DNA from: an uncultured Clostridia bacterium
Lineage (GTDB): Bacteria; Bacillota; Clostridia; Oscillospirales; Ruminococcaceae
Direction of reading: 5' to 3'
DNA length: 56,140 bases
NCBI GenBank assembly: GCA_945923775.1
Contig: CAMELR010000017.1
Coordinates: 1 to 56,140, forward strand
In this document: positions 1 through 6,991 of the stretch, one piece after another
Numbering within the stretch: position 1 is the first letter of the stretch
Layout: each line of letters opens with the position of its first letter
The notes under the pieces: generated by a model
The model's database searches: none
Seen by the model: only the letters and a program-made list of their open reading frames with translations
What the model was told of the DNA's origin: nothing
Position numbers and translations under genes: made by a program

Positions 1-40
1 TGTTTATTATATCACTTTGGGGGTGGGTGTTACAACTTTA

Positions 41-319
41 TTATAGCACGTCAATCCGCACTATCCTCTTCTTGAATTCTTCATCGTAACTTGCCAGCTC
101 GTCCGCGTTTCTGAAACCTGAGAGGTCAAGCAGAATCCTCCGTGCATTCTCAAAGCTGCCGTTGCTCATAAGCTCCCTGGCTTTGTCATAAAGCTCGCTA
201 TTCTGGCGATATTCAAGCTCAATACTTGTTTCCTGAACTACCGGAACTACTTCGGTTCCACAGAACCGGCAAAAGGAGCTTTCATCATCAATGGTTTTCC
301 CACATTTACGACAAAACAT
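41..319 (-). CDS. Small zinc-ribbon protein
   Basis: Encodes 92 aa. The N-terminus carries two Cys-x2-Cys knuckles (CRKCG and CRFCG, residues 3-20), the signature of a zinc_ribbon_2 type domain. The rest is charged and helical with no other recognisable motif. On the minus strand an AAGGAGAG ribosome site precedes the ATG, so the start is well supported. It lies just downstream of the AlbA_2-type gene and probably shares its promoter. Function is unknown; such zinc ribbons often sit at the N-terminus of regulatory or membrane proteins, but no membrane segment is seen here. Confidence 0.7.
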   Translation of the reverse strand: MFCRKCGKTIDDESSFCRFCGTEVVPVVQETSIELEYRQNSELYDKARELMSNGSFENARRILLDLSGFRNADELASYDEEFKKRIVRIDVL

Positions 320-360
320 TTTTTCTCTCCTTGTAATTCATTTTGTATGTTTTGAAATGA

Positions 361-654
361 TTATATCATAAGATAGTACGGCTTTGCTGTTCCCTCGGAT
401 ACCTCAACTGAAATAACGCCGTTGCTGAGTGAGTATTTCACAAACATAGTTACATCGGGGCTTATAGAATCTCTGATGGTGTTAGTTACTCTGGTGTAGG
501 TGTCGTCAATGTTCTCAAGCCCGACAGGATTGCCGCTGTCATCAACGCCAATCAGAAGCTTTCCGCCGTTTGTGTTGGCGAACGCAATTACCTCCTTGCA
601 GATATCGTCAACATATTCGCGCTTGTATTCAATGCTCTCGTTTTCATAAGTCAT
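361..654 (-). CDS. Short AlbA_2 (Schlafen-like) domain protein, probably C-terminally truncated
   Basis: Encodes 97 aa matching the start of the AlbA_2/divergent-AAA DNA-binding domain: an ESIEYKREY start, then AFANTNGGKLLIGVDDSG (about residues 25-42), then a VEVSEGTAKPYYL end. Family members usually continue for several hundred residues with a winged-helix or ATP-binding part; this one stops right after the PYYL segment. The start follows a clear GGAGGTG site. The promoter directly upstream is packed with GTGAAT half-sites, so the protein may be an autoregulator, but this is inference. The zinc-ribbon gene follows about 40 nt downstream. Confidence 0.65.
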   Translation of the reverse strand: MTYENESIEYKREYVDDICKEVIAFANTNGGKLLIGVDDSGNPVGLENIDDTYTRVTNTIRDSISPDVTMFVKYSLSNGVISVEVSEGTAKPYYLMI

Positions 655-693
655 ATCAGCACCTCCGTTGTCTGTTACTATAAGTATGGTTCT

Positions 694-722
694 ATTATAT
701 AGTGAATGTTCACTTTTGTCAA
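694..722 (-). promoter_or_regulatory. Consensus sigma-A promoter for the leftward AlbA_2/zinc-ribbon pair
   Basis: On the minus strand there is a perfect TTGACA (717-722), a 17-nt spacer and a perfect TATAAT (694-699). It faces the AlbA_2-type gene starting at 654. One GTGAATGTTCAC palindrome occupies the spacer, so a bound protein would block RNA polymerase. Confidence 0.8.
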
Positions 723-754
723 GTGAATAAAGTGAATTTTCGGTGAATATTCAC
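702..754. promoter_or_regulatory. Operator cluster of GTGAAT half-sites
   Basis: Two perfect 12-bp palindromes, GTGAATGTTCAC (702-713) and GTGAATATTCAC (743-754), flank two further direct GTGAAT half-sites at 723 and 732. The first palindrome lies between the -35 and -10 of the leftward promoter. This is the layout of a repressor operator. The binding protein is not known; the adjacent AlbA_2-type protein or an unlinked regulator are both possible. Confidence 0.7.
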
Positions 755-964
755 TTTTGCCGGTATCCGATAGATTGATTTATTGTCTGTTATGAGGTGA
801 CAGAAACGGTTTTTAGCGATTTTCCCCTCTGTTGAAAAGTATGACTCTAAGCGGTGTACAACCAAATCGAATAAATCCTCAATAACCTATGACAGCTGAG
901 ATACAAAGTATAAAGCGCATAACATGGCAACATATCAGTAAAAAATGCCAAAGGAGGTTTTTAT
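755..964. other. Upstream region of the Rep-like gene
   Basis: No gene is seen here. An AAAGGAGG ribosome site stands just before the ATG at 965. No convincing consensus promoter or iteron array could be picked out by eye. Together with the operator cluster this fills the 310-base gap between divergent genes. Confidence 0.5.
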
Positions 965-1921
965 ATGACAAACAACGAGATACAAGAGTTTCTTGTTGAA
1001 ATAGTAATCACCAAGCCAATGCTAGAGTATTCCGAGTGTGTTAAGGGTAAGGGCATTAGAGTGGTTCTTAAGACAACTTTGATAGGAGGATATCTCAAGT
1101 TTATTGTCAGCCTGAACGATCTGCTTGGCGCTGATGATAAGCTGTCGCTTATTGACCCTCAACATATTCAGGAAGCGCTGAACTCCGCTGATACTATGCT
1201 GACCGGTGAATTTGGAGAGGATTTTTCCATAAACGATCTGGAACTGTCCCGGGTGGATTACTGCATAAACATTAATGTTGAGAGCAGCGAGAATGTCAGA
1301 GCATACATAAAGCAGCTTTATCGCTGTGACATGAAAAAAGGGTATAAGGTCATCGGGCTGGAATGTCCGGATTTCGATACAACTAAGGGCTATACTGCCA
1401 GAAATGATACTGTCGGGACTGAGATAAGCTTCTACGATAAACAGAAGCAGCTTGAACAGCGGCAGTATGAGGATTCAGAACTAGCCTCCGGCATTCTTCG
1501 CATAGAGCTTCGCCTTACCAAGAGCAAAGCAGTTAAGGAACACACCGAGGGCTGCATTAATAACCACGAACGAATTGTTTACTGCATAGGCAACAGCCGC
1601 CGGGAAATACTGGCGGTAGTCCGTCAGCTGATCCCTGACGGCGATTATTATACAATGAAGAAAGCACGGGCAATTATCAAGAAATCGGTCAAAAACCAAA
1701 AGCTCCGGGAGCGTATGCTTGAAATGCTGAAGCTCACAAAGAAGCTAGGCAGCATACGTCTGGCGAAAAAGGAGCTTCGCGATAAAGACCCCAAGATCAA
1801 ACATGAGTATTTCAATATGATGATGGAGGAGTTTGAGATGTTAAATCTGAATGTAGTCACGATGGATAAGGATAATAAGGTTATCAAACTGCCAAGCCTG
1901 TTCTATTATCTCGAGAAGTAA
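965..1921 (+). CDS. Putative replication-initiator-like protein
   Basis: Encodes 318 aa. The segments LSRVDYCININV (about residues 94-105), GTEISFYDKQKQLEQR (about 155-170) and ILRIELRL resemble the conserved blocks of plasmid/phage replication initiators of the Rep_trans/CRI kind, which nick DNA to start rolling-circle replication; the Tyr in SFYDK is a candidate active-site or structural residue. The match is by eye only. A strong AAAGGAGG site supports the start. It sits in the same block as a serine recombinase and a DUF927-like ATPase, which fits a small mobilisable element. A terminator hairpin follows the stop codon. Confidence 0.5.
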   Translation: MTNNEIQEFLVEIVITKPMLEYSECVKGKGIRVVLKTTLIGGYLKFIVSLNDLLGADDKLSLIDPQHIQEALNSADTMLTGEFGEDFSINDLELSRVDYCININVESSENVRAYIKQLYRCDMKKGYKVIGLECPDFDTTKGYTARNDTVGTEISFYDKQKQLEQRQYEDSELASGILRIELRLTKSKAVKEHTEGCINNHERIVYCIGNSRREILAVVRQLIPDGDYYTMKKARAIIKKSVKNQKLRERMLEMLKLTKKLGSIRLAKKELRDKDPKIKHEYFNMMMEEFEMLNLNVVTMDKDNKVIKLPSLFYYLEK

Positions 1922-1926
1922 CGATA

Positions 1927-1952
1927 AACGCCGGAGTACCAAGCTCCGGCGT
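1927..1952. terminator. Bidirectional hairpin between converging genes
   Basis: Perfect 9-10 bp arms AACGCCGGAG and CTCCGGCGTT with a 7-nt loop. It lies 6 nt after the stop of the Rep-like gene and before the end of the converging 294-aa gene. There is no strong T-run on either side, so termination may be weak. Confidence 0.6.
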
Positions 1953-1968
1953 TAACTCTATATATTGA

Positions 1969-2853
1969 TCAAGTTTTTGGGACTAAAAAGGGCTCAATAA
2001 TGGGAGGCTCTCTATCCTCAATCAGAGACATAAACTGGGTATTGTTAAATTTCTTCAACCTTCTTAACCTGCCCAGATACCCGAACAGGTAAATGGCTGG
2101 GCGGTAGTTATTTAATACAGCGCTAGTCAAATAGCGCATACCAATTTTTGCGTTTCCGTCCTCTTTACGAATGCCGGGTGTAGTTAGGAAGTAGAATGCC
2201 AATATGGTTTTTGACCAATTGTCCGTCTTGGCATTCTCTGTAATCTTCCGAATCATAGCTTCGTTTGGAAGGCTTAATGGAGTGGAGGACAGCAGTTCAC
2301 AGCATAGCATTCTCTTTTCCGCCAGTACCCTCAAATCTTCATTGCGTTCTATGACCTGATTGTACAATTCCATTGCACGGTCGTAGTTTCGAACTATATC
2401 AAAGGAATACAATCCTGCAAGGCTGTCTGCGACAAGCAAAAGGAAAAGAGATGAAAATGTGCCATTTACCGATGAATAGTCAGCCAAAATGATCTTTTCG
2501 AGATACTCGGCCGCACCTTTATCAGAGCATGATCTATTGATCAAGGCAACGAGACCTTTCTCCTCCGGTTGTGCTGCCAAATAGAAAAGGTATTCGTTGA
2601 GCTTGAATTTAATAAAGTCTTCAGACGGATTGAATCTCATAGCTTCAATAGAATTCCAAGAAAGCACTTTGCACTTGTCTTTAACCTTCTCAAGATTTTC
2701 AGCGGAAATTTCCATGCCGAGTTCTTTTGAAAAGGCTTCCTCACTATCCCTGTAACTTGCAAGCGGAACATGGTATTTTATCTCCTTATCTGCAGCGTTG
2801 AGGATCTTTTCAGCGTTGCGGCTGCACCCGTTTATCTTAAAAATATTAATCAT
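1969..2853 (-). CDS. Unknown helical protein coupled to a DUF927-like ATPase
   Basis: Encodes 294 aa with no family I can name. The central part (about residues 100-260) is alpha-helical and repeat-like, including a stretch around NYDRAMELYNQVIERNEDL that resembles TPR/Sel1-type helical pairs. There is no signal peptide or membrane segment. Its ATG overlaps the end of the upstream 614-aa ATPase gene by 8 nt, so the two are almost certainly translated together and may form a complex. A role in replication or defence of this element is possible but not shown. Confidence 0.6.
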   Translation of the reverse strand: MINIFKINGCSRNAEKILNAADKEIKYHVPLASYRDSEEAFSKELGMEISAENLEKVKDKCKVLSWNSIEAMRFNPSEDFIKFKLNEYLFYLAAQPEEKGLVALINRSCSDKGAAEYLEKIILADYSSVNGTFSSLFLLLVADSLAGLYSFDIVRNYDRAMELYNQVIERNEDLRVLAEKRMLCCELLSSTPLSLPNEAMIRKITENAKTDNWSKTILAFYFLTTPGIRKEDGNAKIGMRYLTSAVLNNYRPAIYLFGYLGRLRRLKKFNNTQFMSLIEDREPPIIEPFLVPKT

Positions 2854-4690
2854 GATCGTTCTCCTTCATCTTGTATATTTCTTGGTCAATATGATCAACA
2901 TATCTCTGCAAATTGTGTTCTGAAAGCTTATATACCTTTTTTGATTCATTGTTGTGTTGACGCCTGGTCACTCTGCTTCGATTAGGGTCAGGAACAAGGA
3001 TTTCCTCATTCTCAAGCCGGGTAAGCAACAGGTCTTCATCAATCGGATAACGGCTGTCAACTACTTTATCAACCGCATCGGTCAGCAATAAATAATAGTC
3101 TCGTTTCCAAAAGCCCAAACTATTAGAATCAAGAGAGGAAAAATGACTATCAGCGATAAATCTACCTTTTTGAGAAACAATGTTCTTGCAGAAATGATAT
3201 ACCGGATCCTTGGCGAGTTGTTCTCTCAGTTGTTCGCGGAGGTCAGTTATTGCGTAGCTGTACAGCCGCTCATACTCGTATCGTGATGATTCCAGATCAA
3301 TAAGACCAATACTGGACAGATAACCACAGAATATGACATTATATGCCGCAAGAAGCCAAGCGTAAGCGTCTATCCTTCGGTCGCAATAGGAACCGTCCTT
3401 ACTTATCTTAGCTCTTTCTGCTAAGAAAGAAGCGTTCATCTTTTCGCACAACAGGGTAATATCAGATGACACGATCCAGCGCAGGAGCATGAGAATGTGA
3501 GTAGCATACAATTCAGGGTTATCTCCGATCTTATTTTCTTCTTCCCTGACAAAATCCTCTTTGCGAAGTTTCCATATCAGCATTCGGTTGATGCTGGACT
3601 CGCTCAAGTTGGGGATAGATTCTGCGGTTATCAGTATCTGACTATCCACTGAAAACGTTCCTCTTGCATTTTTCTTTTCAGAGTTATTCCCCGCTACCCT
3701 GGTCAGCGTTTCAATCAACGCTTCAACCCTTTTTCTGTCCTGGGGTGGTATTTTGAAGTCATCGACCAGGAAAATACAGTCTTTACACTTCCGTGCTTCT
3801 TCCATGATTCCCCACTCTGTTGTACCGGAGCTGATATCAACTTTGGGTATGTAGTTCATAAACCCAAGCAATATCTCGCACATACGTGTTTTACCGGAGA
3901 GCGGCTCGGCATAAATCATCGTCAGGAATCTCGGGGAGTGGTTTGCATACTGTTTCCTAAGCGCAGTTGTCAGAAAAGACAGTATGAGCAAAAGGTATAA
4001 GTAAATGCAAACCGGAGGCTTAGTCGCTTTAAACCAGTGGTTTATTATTAGCATTGCAGCTCTCAATTCTTGTTCTTTGCTCACAATTGAATCAGGGCTG
4101 ATTTTCAGGCTGTGTGATTTTATTACATCGTCAACCCTAATTTGATAAGCGGAGCAATCGCGAGTACTGATAAGTCCGTTGGAAAAAGCATAGCCATCGC
4201 TGCCTTGCCATCCTGTGTTGGTAATCATGCGAACATTGACCATATTTGCATGAAGAATCATGCGCTGAAATACCTTCTTGAAATACGTCATATTGTAAAT
4301 CATGTATTCCAAGCCAAGATTGAAGCTAACCAGTTTCATGTCGTCCTTGGCTTTGGTGGGAAGTGTGAAGTATTCCGGGTCACCCAGAATGATTTCCTCC
4401 GAGCTATTACCGTTCGGACATATCGCCCTGACCTGGAGAACAACAGTTTGTACAGAGGATGAAGCCCCTATAATGGTTTCCTTGTGATCCACACTGAAAA
4501 TGAAACTGCACAATTCAGCTCCATCAACACAGAATGTACCGTTGCATATCGTCAGCACGACCTTTTCCTGAGTTGCCGGCGGCATACGCCCATTGCTGTT
4601 TGGTTGTGAGAGAATGTGCCCAACATCGTTGGTGAACGTTTCAGGTGTGAGTTCCTGAGAGAATGCTGCTGAGTTAAATAACTTGTCCAT
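2846..4690 (-). CDS. DUF927-like helicase/ATPase
   Basis: Encodes 614 aa. The middle resembles DUF927-type plasmid/phage helicases: a GWQGSDGYAFSNGL segment (about 160-175), then a P-loop AEPLSGKTRMCEILLG (about residue 280) in which the first Gly of GxxxxGKT is Ala, then a Walker B CIFLVDDF, a sensor-like SQILITAESIP, and an arginine-finger-like INRMLIWKLRKEDF. Such proteins are usually DNA helicases or primase-helicase partners in mobile elements. The start has a TTGGAGG site. It is read leftward from a consensus promoter at 4925-4953 through a roughly 230-nt leader and is followed by the overlapping 294-aa gene. Confidence 0.6.
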   Translation of the reverse strand: MDKLFNSAAFSQELTPETFTNDVGHILSQPNSNGRMPPATQEKVVLTICNGTFCVDGAELCSFIFSVDHKETIIGASSSVQTVVLQVRAICPNGNSSEEIILGDPEYFTLPTKAKDDMKLVSFNLGLEYMIYNMTYFKKVFQRMILHANMVNVRMITNTGWQGSDGYAFSNGLISTRDCSAYQIRVDDVIKSHSLKISPDSIVSKEQELRAAMLIINHWFKATKPPVCIYLYLLLILSFLTTALRKQYANHSPRFLTMIYAEPLSGKTRMCEILLGFMNYIPKVDISSGTTEWGIMEEARKCKDCIFLVDDFKIPPQDRKRVEALIETLTRVAGNNSEKKNARGTFSVDSQILITAESIPNLSESSINRMLIWKLRKEDFVREEENKIGDNPELYATHILMLLRWIVSSDITLLCEKMNASFLAERAKISKDGSYCDRRIDAYAWLLAAYNVIFCGYLSSIGLIDLESSRYEYERLYSYAITDLREQLREQLAKDPVYHFCKNIVSQKGRFIADSHFSSLDSNSLGFWKRDYYLLLTDAVDKVVDSRYPIDEDLLLTRLENEEILVPDPNRSRVTRRQHNNESKKVYKLSEHNLQRYVDHIDQEIYKMKENDHD

Positions 4691-4924
4691 GATGAACCTC
4701 CAAATAATGATATTAGCCTACTAATTGTTTTTGATTGATTTGGTGGTATGGACATAAAAATAGGCCCACTTCACCCTAAAACAAAAACTTAGAATATTAA
4801 ATTAGTAAAGACTATTTAATATTGAGTAAGCATTATTTTAGGTCAGTAGACCATAACTCATCATTGTAATTGAAAAAACAATCTGTAACTCTAGGCTTCA
4901 CTCCCTTTATCGTATATTTATTAC

Positions 4925-4953
4925 AGTATATCATATTTTCTGCGTTTTGTCAA
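4925..4953 (-). promoter_or_regulatory. Consensus promoter for the leftward ATPase operon
   Basis: Minus strand TTGACA (4948-4953), 17-nt spacer, TATACT (4925-4930). It gives a leader of about 225 nt before the ATG at 4690. Confidence 0.75.
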
Positions 4954-5024
4954 CTGGTTTTTGAGATTTTTTAAAATTTTTTTGGGGTTTGATAAGGAAA
5001 ATCTCAGAATCACATTCAAATTTA

Positions 5025-5058
5025 CTGACAACTCTGACAATATTGTCAATGTTGTCAG
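5025..5058. promoter_or_regulatory. 34-bp near-perfect palindromic operator
   Basis: A perfect 14-bp core TGACAATATTGTCA (5035-5048) is flanked by CTGACAAC on the left and GTTGTCAG on the right. The whole 34 bp is palindromic except for the two dinucleotides between core and arms. It lies between the divergent ATPase and recombinase promoters and looks like a double dimer site for one regulator of both operons. Confidence 0.65.
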
Positions 5059-5166
5059 TGAAAATTGAAAGAATTGTATATTCAATTCTCGTAAAACCTC
5101 ATGTGAGTATTTATATATTATTATTTGGTGATACACAATCACATAAATGATTAGGAGGGATTGCCA

Positions 5167-5346
5167 ATGAAAACACCAAGAATTCTATCTGTATATTCGT
5201 TTACCAGAGATGACCCGGACTATTCACCCGAAGAAATTTCACTTATCGAAGCGGCGGACGAAACAGACATTCCGCCGGAACAGTTTATAGCTTCCATACT
5301 CGTGGAGATCATGGACAAGCACATGGGAGAGGAGGAAGCGGTATGA
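5167..5346 (+). CDS. Small acidic protein preceding the serine recombinase
   Basis: Encodes 59 aa from the ATG at 5167, chosen because an AGGAGGG site lies at the right distance; an upstream in-frame TTG is too close to it. The protein is acidic and helical, with YSPEEISLIEAADETDIPPEQFIASILVEI suggesting a small antitoxin-like or recombination-accessory fold, but no family is recognised. It overlaps the recombinase start by ATGA, so the two are translationally coupled. A recombination directionality or regulatory role is a guess from position. Confidence 0.65.
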   Translation: MKTPRILSVYSFTRDDPDYSPEEISLIEAADETDIPPEQFIASILVEIMDKHMGEEEAV

Positions 5347-6941
5347 TACGGGCTGTGGCTTATGCCAGGTTTTCAAGCGATAATCAGCGCGATGAGAGCA
5401 TAGACGCTCAGCTCAGGGCGATAAACAAATTCGCCGAGGAAAACGGCTATGAGATAGTCGGAGAATACATTGACCGGGCAAAGACCGGAACCAACGACCA
5501 CCGTGAAGATTTCCAGCGCATGATTGCCGATTCGGCTTCCGGGGACTTTGAAACGGTCATAGTACATAAGCTGGACAGGTTTGCACGGAGCAGATACGAC
5601 AGCGCATTCTACAAGCGCACTCTCAAAACTAATGGTGTTCAGTTGGTTTCTGTGCTGGAGCATTTTGGCGACAACCCGGAAAGCATTATCATGGAGGGAC
5701 TGCTGGAATCTATGAGCGAGTACTACTCCGCAAACCTCTCCCGGGAGGTCAAGAAAGGGCAGATGGAGAACGCCCTTGCCTGCAAGCACACCGGAGGGCA
5801 GCCGCCGCTGGGATACCGGGTAACTTCCGAACTGAAATACGAGATTGACGAGGACGAGGCTAAGGTTATTCGGCTTATCTTCAATTCCGTGCTGAATGGC
5901 ATGAGCTATACCGATATCTCGGAGGAGCTTAACAGCCGCGGATATCGTACACGCAGAGGAATGGAGTTCGGCAAGAATTCTCTGTACGAAATACTGCGTA
6001 ACGAGAAATACGCCGGGGTGTACACGTTCCGCAGAAGCACTCCGGTGAATTCCAGCGGCAAGCGGAACAACCACGGAAACCGCAGCGACATGATAAGGGT
6101 CGAGGGTGGAGTTCCGCAAATAATAAGCCGGGAGGTTTTTGACGCTGTGCAGAAGATAATGGACGAGCGCAAACGTGAGCCATCGCCGAAAAACACAGCG
6201 GTTGAACCGTACCTTCTGACCGGGAAAGTGTTCTGTGGACTTTGCGGTAAGACCTACTGCGGCAACCGTCAGTGGAGCGGCAGAAGCAAGCGGCTGTATG
6301 TGACCTACCGTTGTAATTCCCGGTCAGAAAAGGGAATGCACCTCTGCGGAAACAAGGCAATAAATCGGGACTATCTTGAAAAGTATGTGTTCCGGCTGCT
6401 TGCCGATGTACTCTTTGACGAAAAGCGGATCCCCGAAGTTATCGCCGAATACAATAAAGCGGTTCAGGAGAATGACGACGATTTCTCCGATGAGATAAAG
6501 AGCCTTGATAAATCCATCAAGAAACTGAAGAAAGAGATAGACAACCTTGTTACCGTTATTGCGAATACCGCTTCAGCGGTACTTGCGGAGGCTCTTGCTG
6601 AAAAGGAAAAGGAGCTTGCGGCTCTCAAAACCGAGCGGCGCGGGCTGGAAAAGCGCCGGGTCACGGTAGAGGTTGACCGCTCCGAGATAGTGGAAGCGTT
6701 CCGCAAGGGAAAGGAGCTTCTCATATCCGGGGAGATACCTCACCTAAAGCAGCTCATCAAGCTGTATGTCCGCAGGATCGAGGTGTTCCCGGATTACGTT
6801 ACGGTATGCCTGAATTATTTGCCGGCTCTACGGGCGAGCGCGGAGGAGAGGACGCTTTCTGGGCTGAACTCTGCTTATGAAAATGCGCTTGAGGTGGAGA
6901 ATACTATTTCTCGCAGGGCGTTGAACAGAAATGGGTTTTGA
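5343..6941 (+). CDS. Large serine recombinase/integrase
   Basis: Encodes 532 aa with the standard domains: an N-terminal resolvase catalytic domain opening with AVAYARFSSDNQRDESIDAQ, where Ser11 (or Ser12) is the nucleophile, and HKLDRFARSRYD as the conserved arginine segment; a recombinase domain with GGQPPLGYRV (about residues 153-162); a zinc ribbon CGLCG...CNSRSEKGMHLCG (about 298-337); and a coiled coil (about 378-445). This is the usual form of integrases that move ICEs and mobilisable elements by a 2-bp crossover. No att core was identified next to it. The gene ends at a strong hairpin terminator. It probably moves the left-hand block rather than the ICE to its right. Confidence 0.93.
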   Translation: MIRAVAYARFSSDNQRDESIDAQLRAINKFAEENGYEIVGEYIDRAKTGTNDHREDFQRMIADSASGDFETVIVHKLDRFARSRYDSAFYKRTLKTNGVQLVSVLEHFGDNPESIIMEGLLESMSEYYSANLSREVKKGQMENALACKHTGGQPPLGYRVTSELKYEIDEDEAKVIRLIFNSVLNGMSYTDISEELNSRGYRTRRGMEFGKNSLYEILRNEKYAGVYTFRRSTPVNSSGKRNNHGNRSDMIRVEGGVPQIISREVFDAVQKIMDERKREPSPKNTAVEPYLLTGKVFCGLCGKTYCGNRQWSGRSKRLYVTYRCNSRSEKGMHLCGNKAINRDYLEKYVFRLLADVLFDEKRIPEVIAEYNKAVQENDDDFSDEIKSLDKSIKKLKKEIDNLVTVIANTASAVLAEALAEKEKELAALKTERRGLEKRRVTVEVDRSEIVEAFRKGKELLISGEIPHLKQLIKLYVRRIEVFPDYVTVCLNYLPALRASAEERTLSGLNSAYENALEVENTISRRALNRNGF

Positions 6942-6949
6942 ACAAAGAT

Positions 6950-6987
6950 ATCCCCGATGATGTTGAATACATCGGGGATGTTGTTTT
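6950..6987. terminator. Terminator after the recombinase gene
   Basis: Perfect 10-bp arms ATCCCCGATG and CATCGGGGAT with a 10-nt loop, then GTTGTTTT. It lies between converging genes and can serve the recombinase gene and, less strongly, the minus-strand NTPase gene. Confidence 0.75.
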
Positions 6988-6991
6988 GCCA

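Larger units (their letters stand above)
4691..5166. other. Divergent regulatory region between ATPase operon and recombinase operon
   Basis: This AT-rich gap holds the long untranslated leader of the leftward ATPase gene (4691 to about 4918), its promoter (4925-4953), a 34-bp palindromic operator (5025-5058) and the leader of the rightward 59-aa/recombinase pair. A second inverted repeat (GAATTG, 6 nt, CAATTC) begins at 5071. No convincing small gene was seen. Confidence 0.5.
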
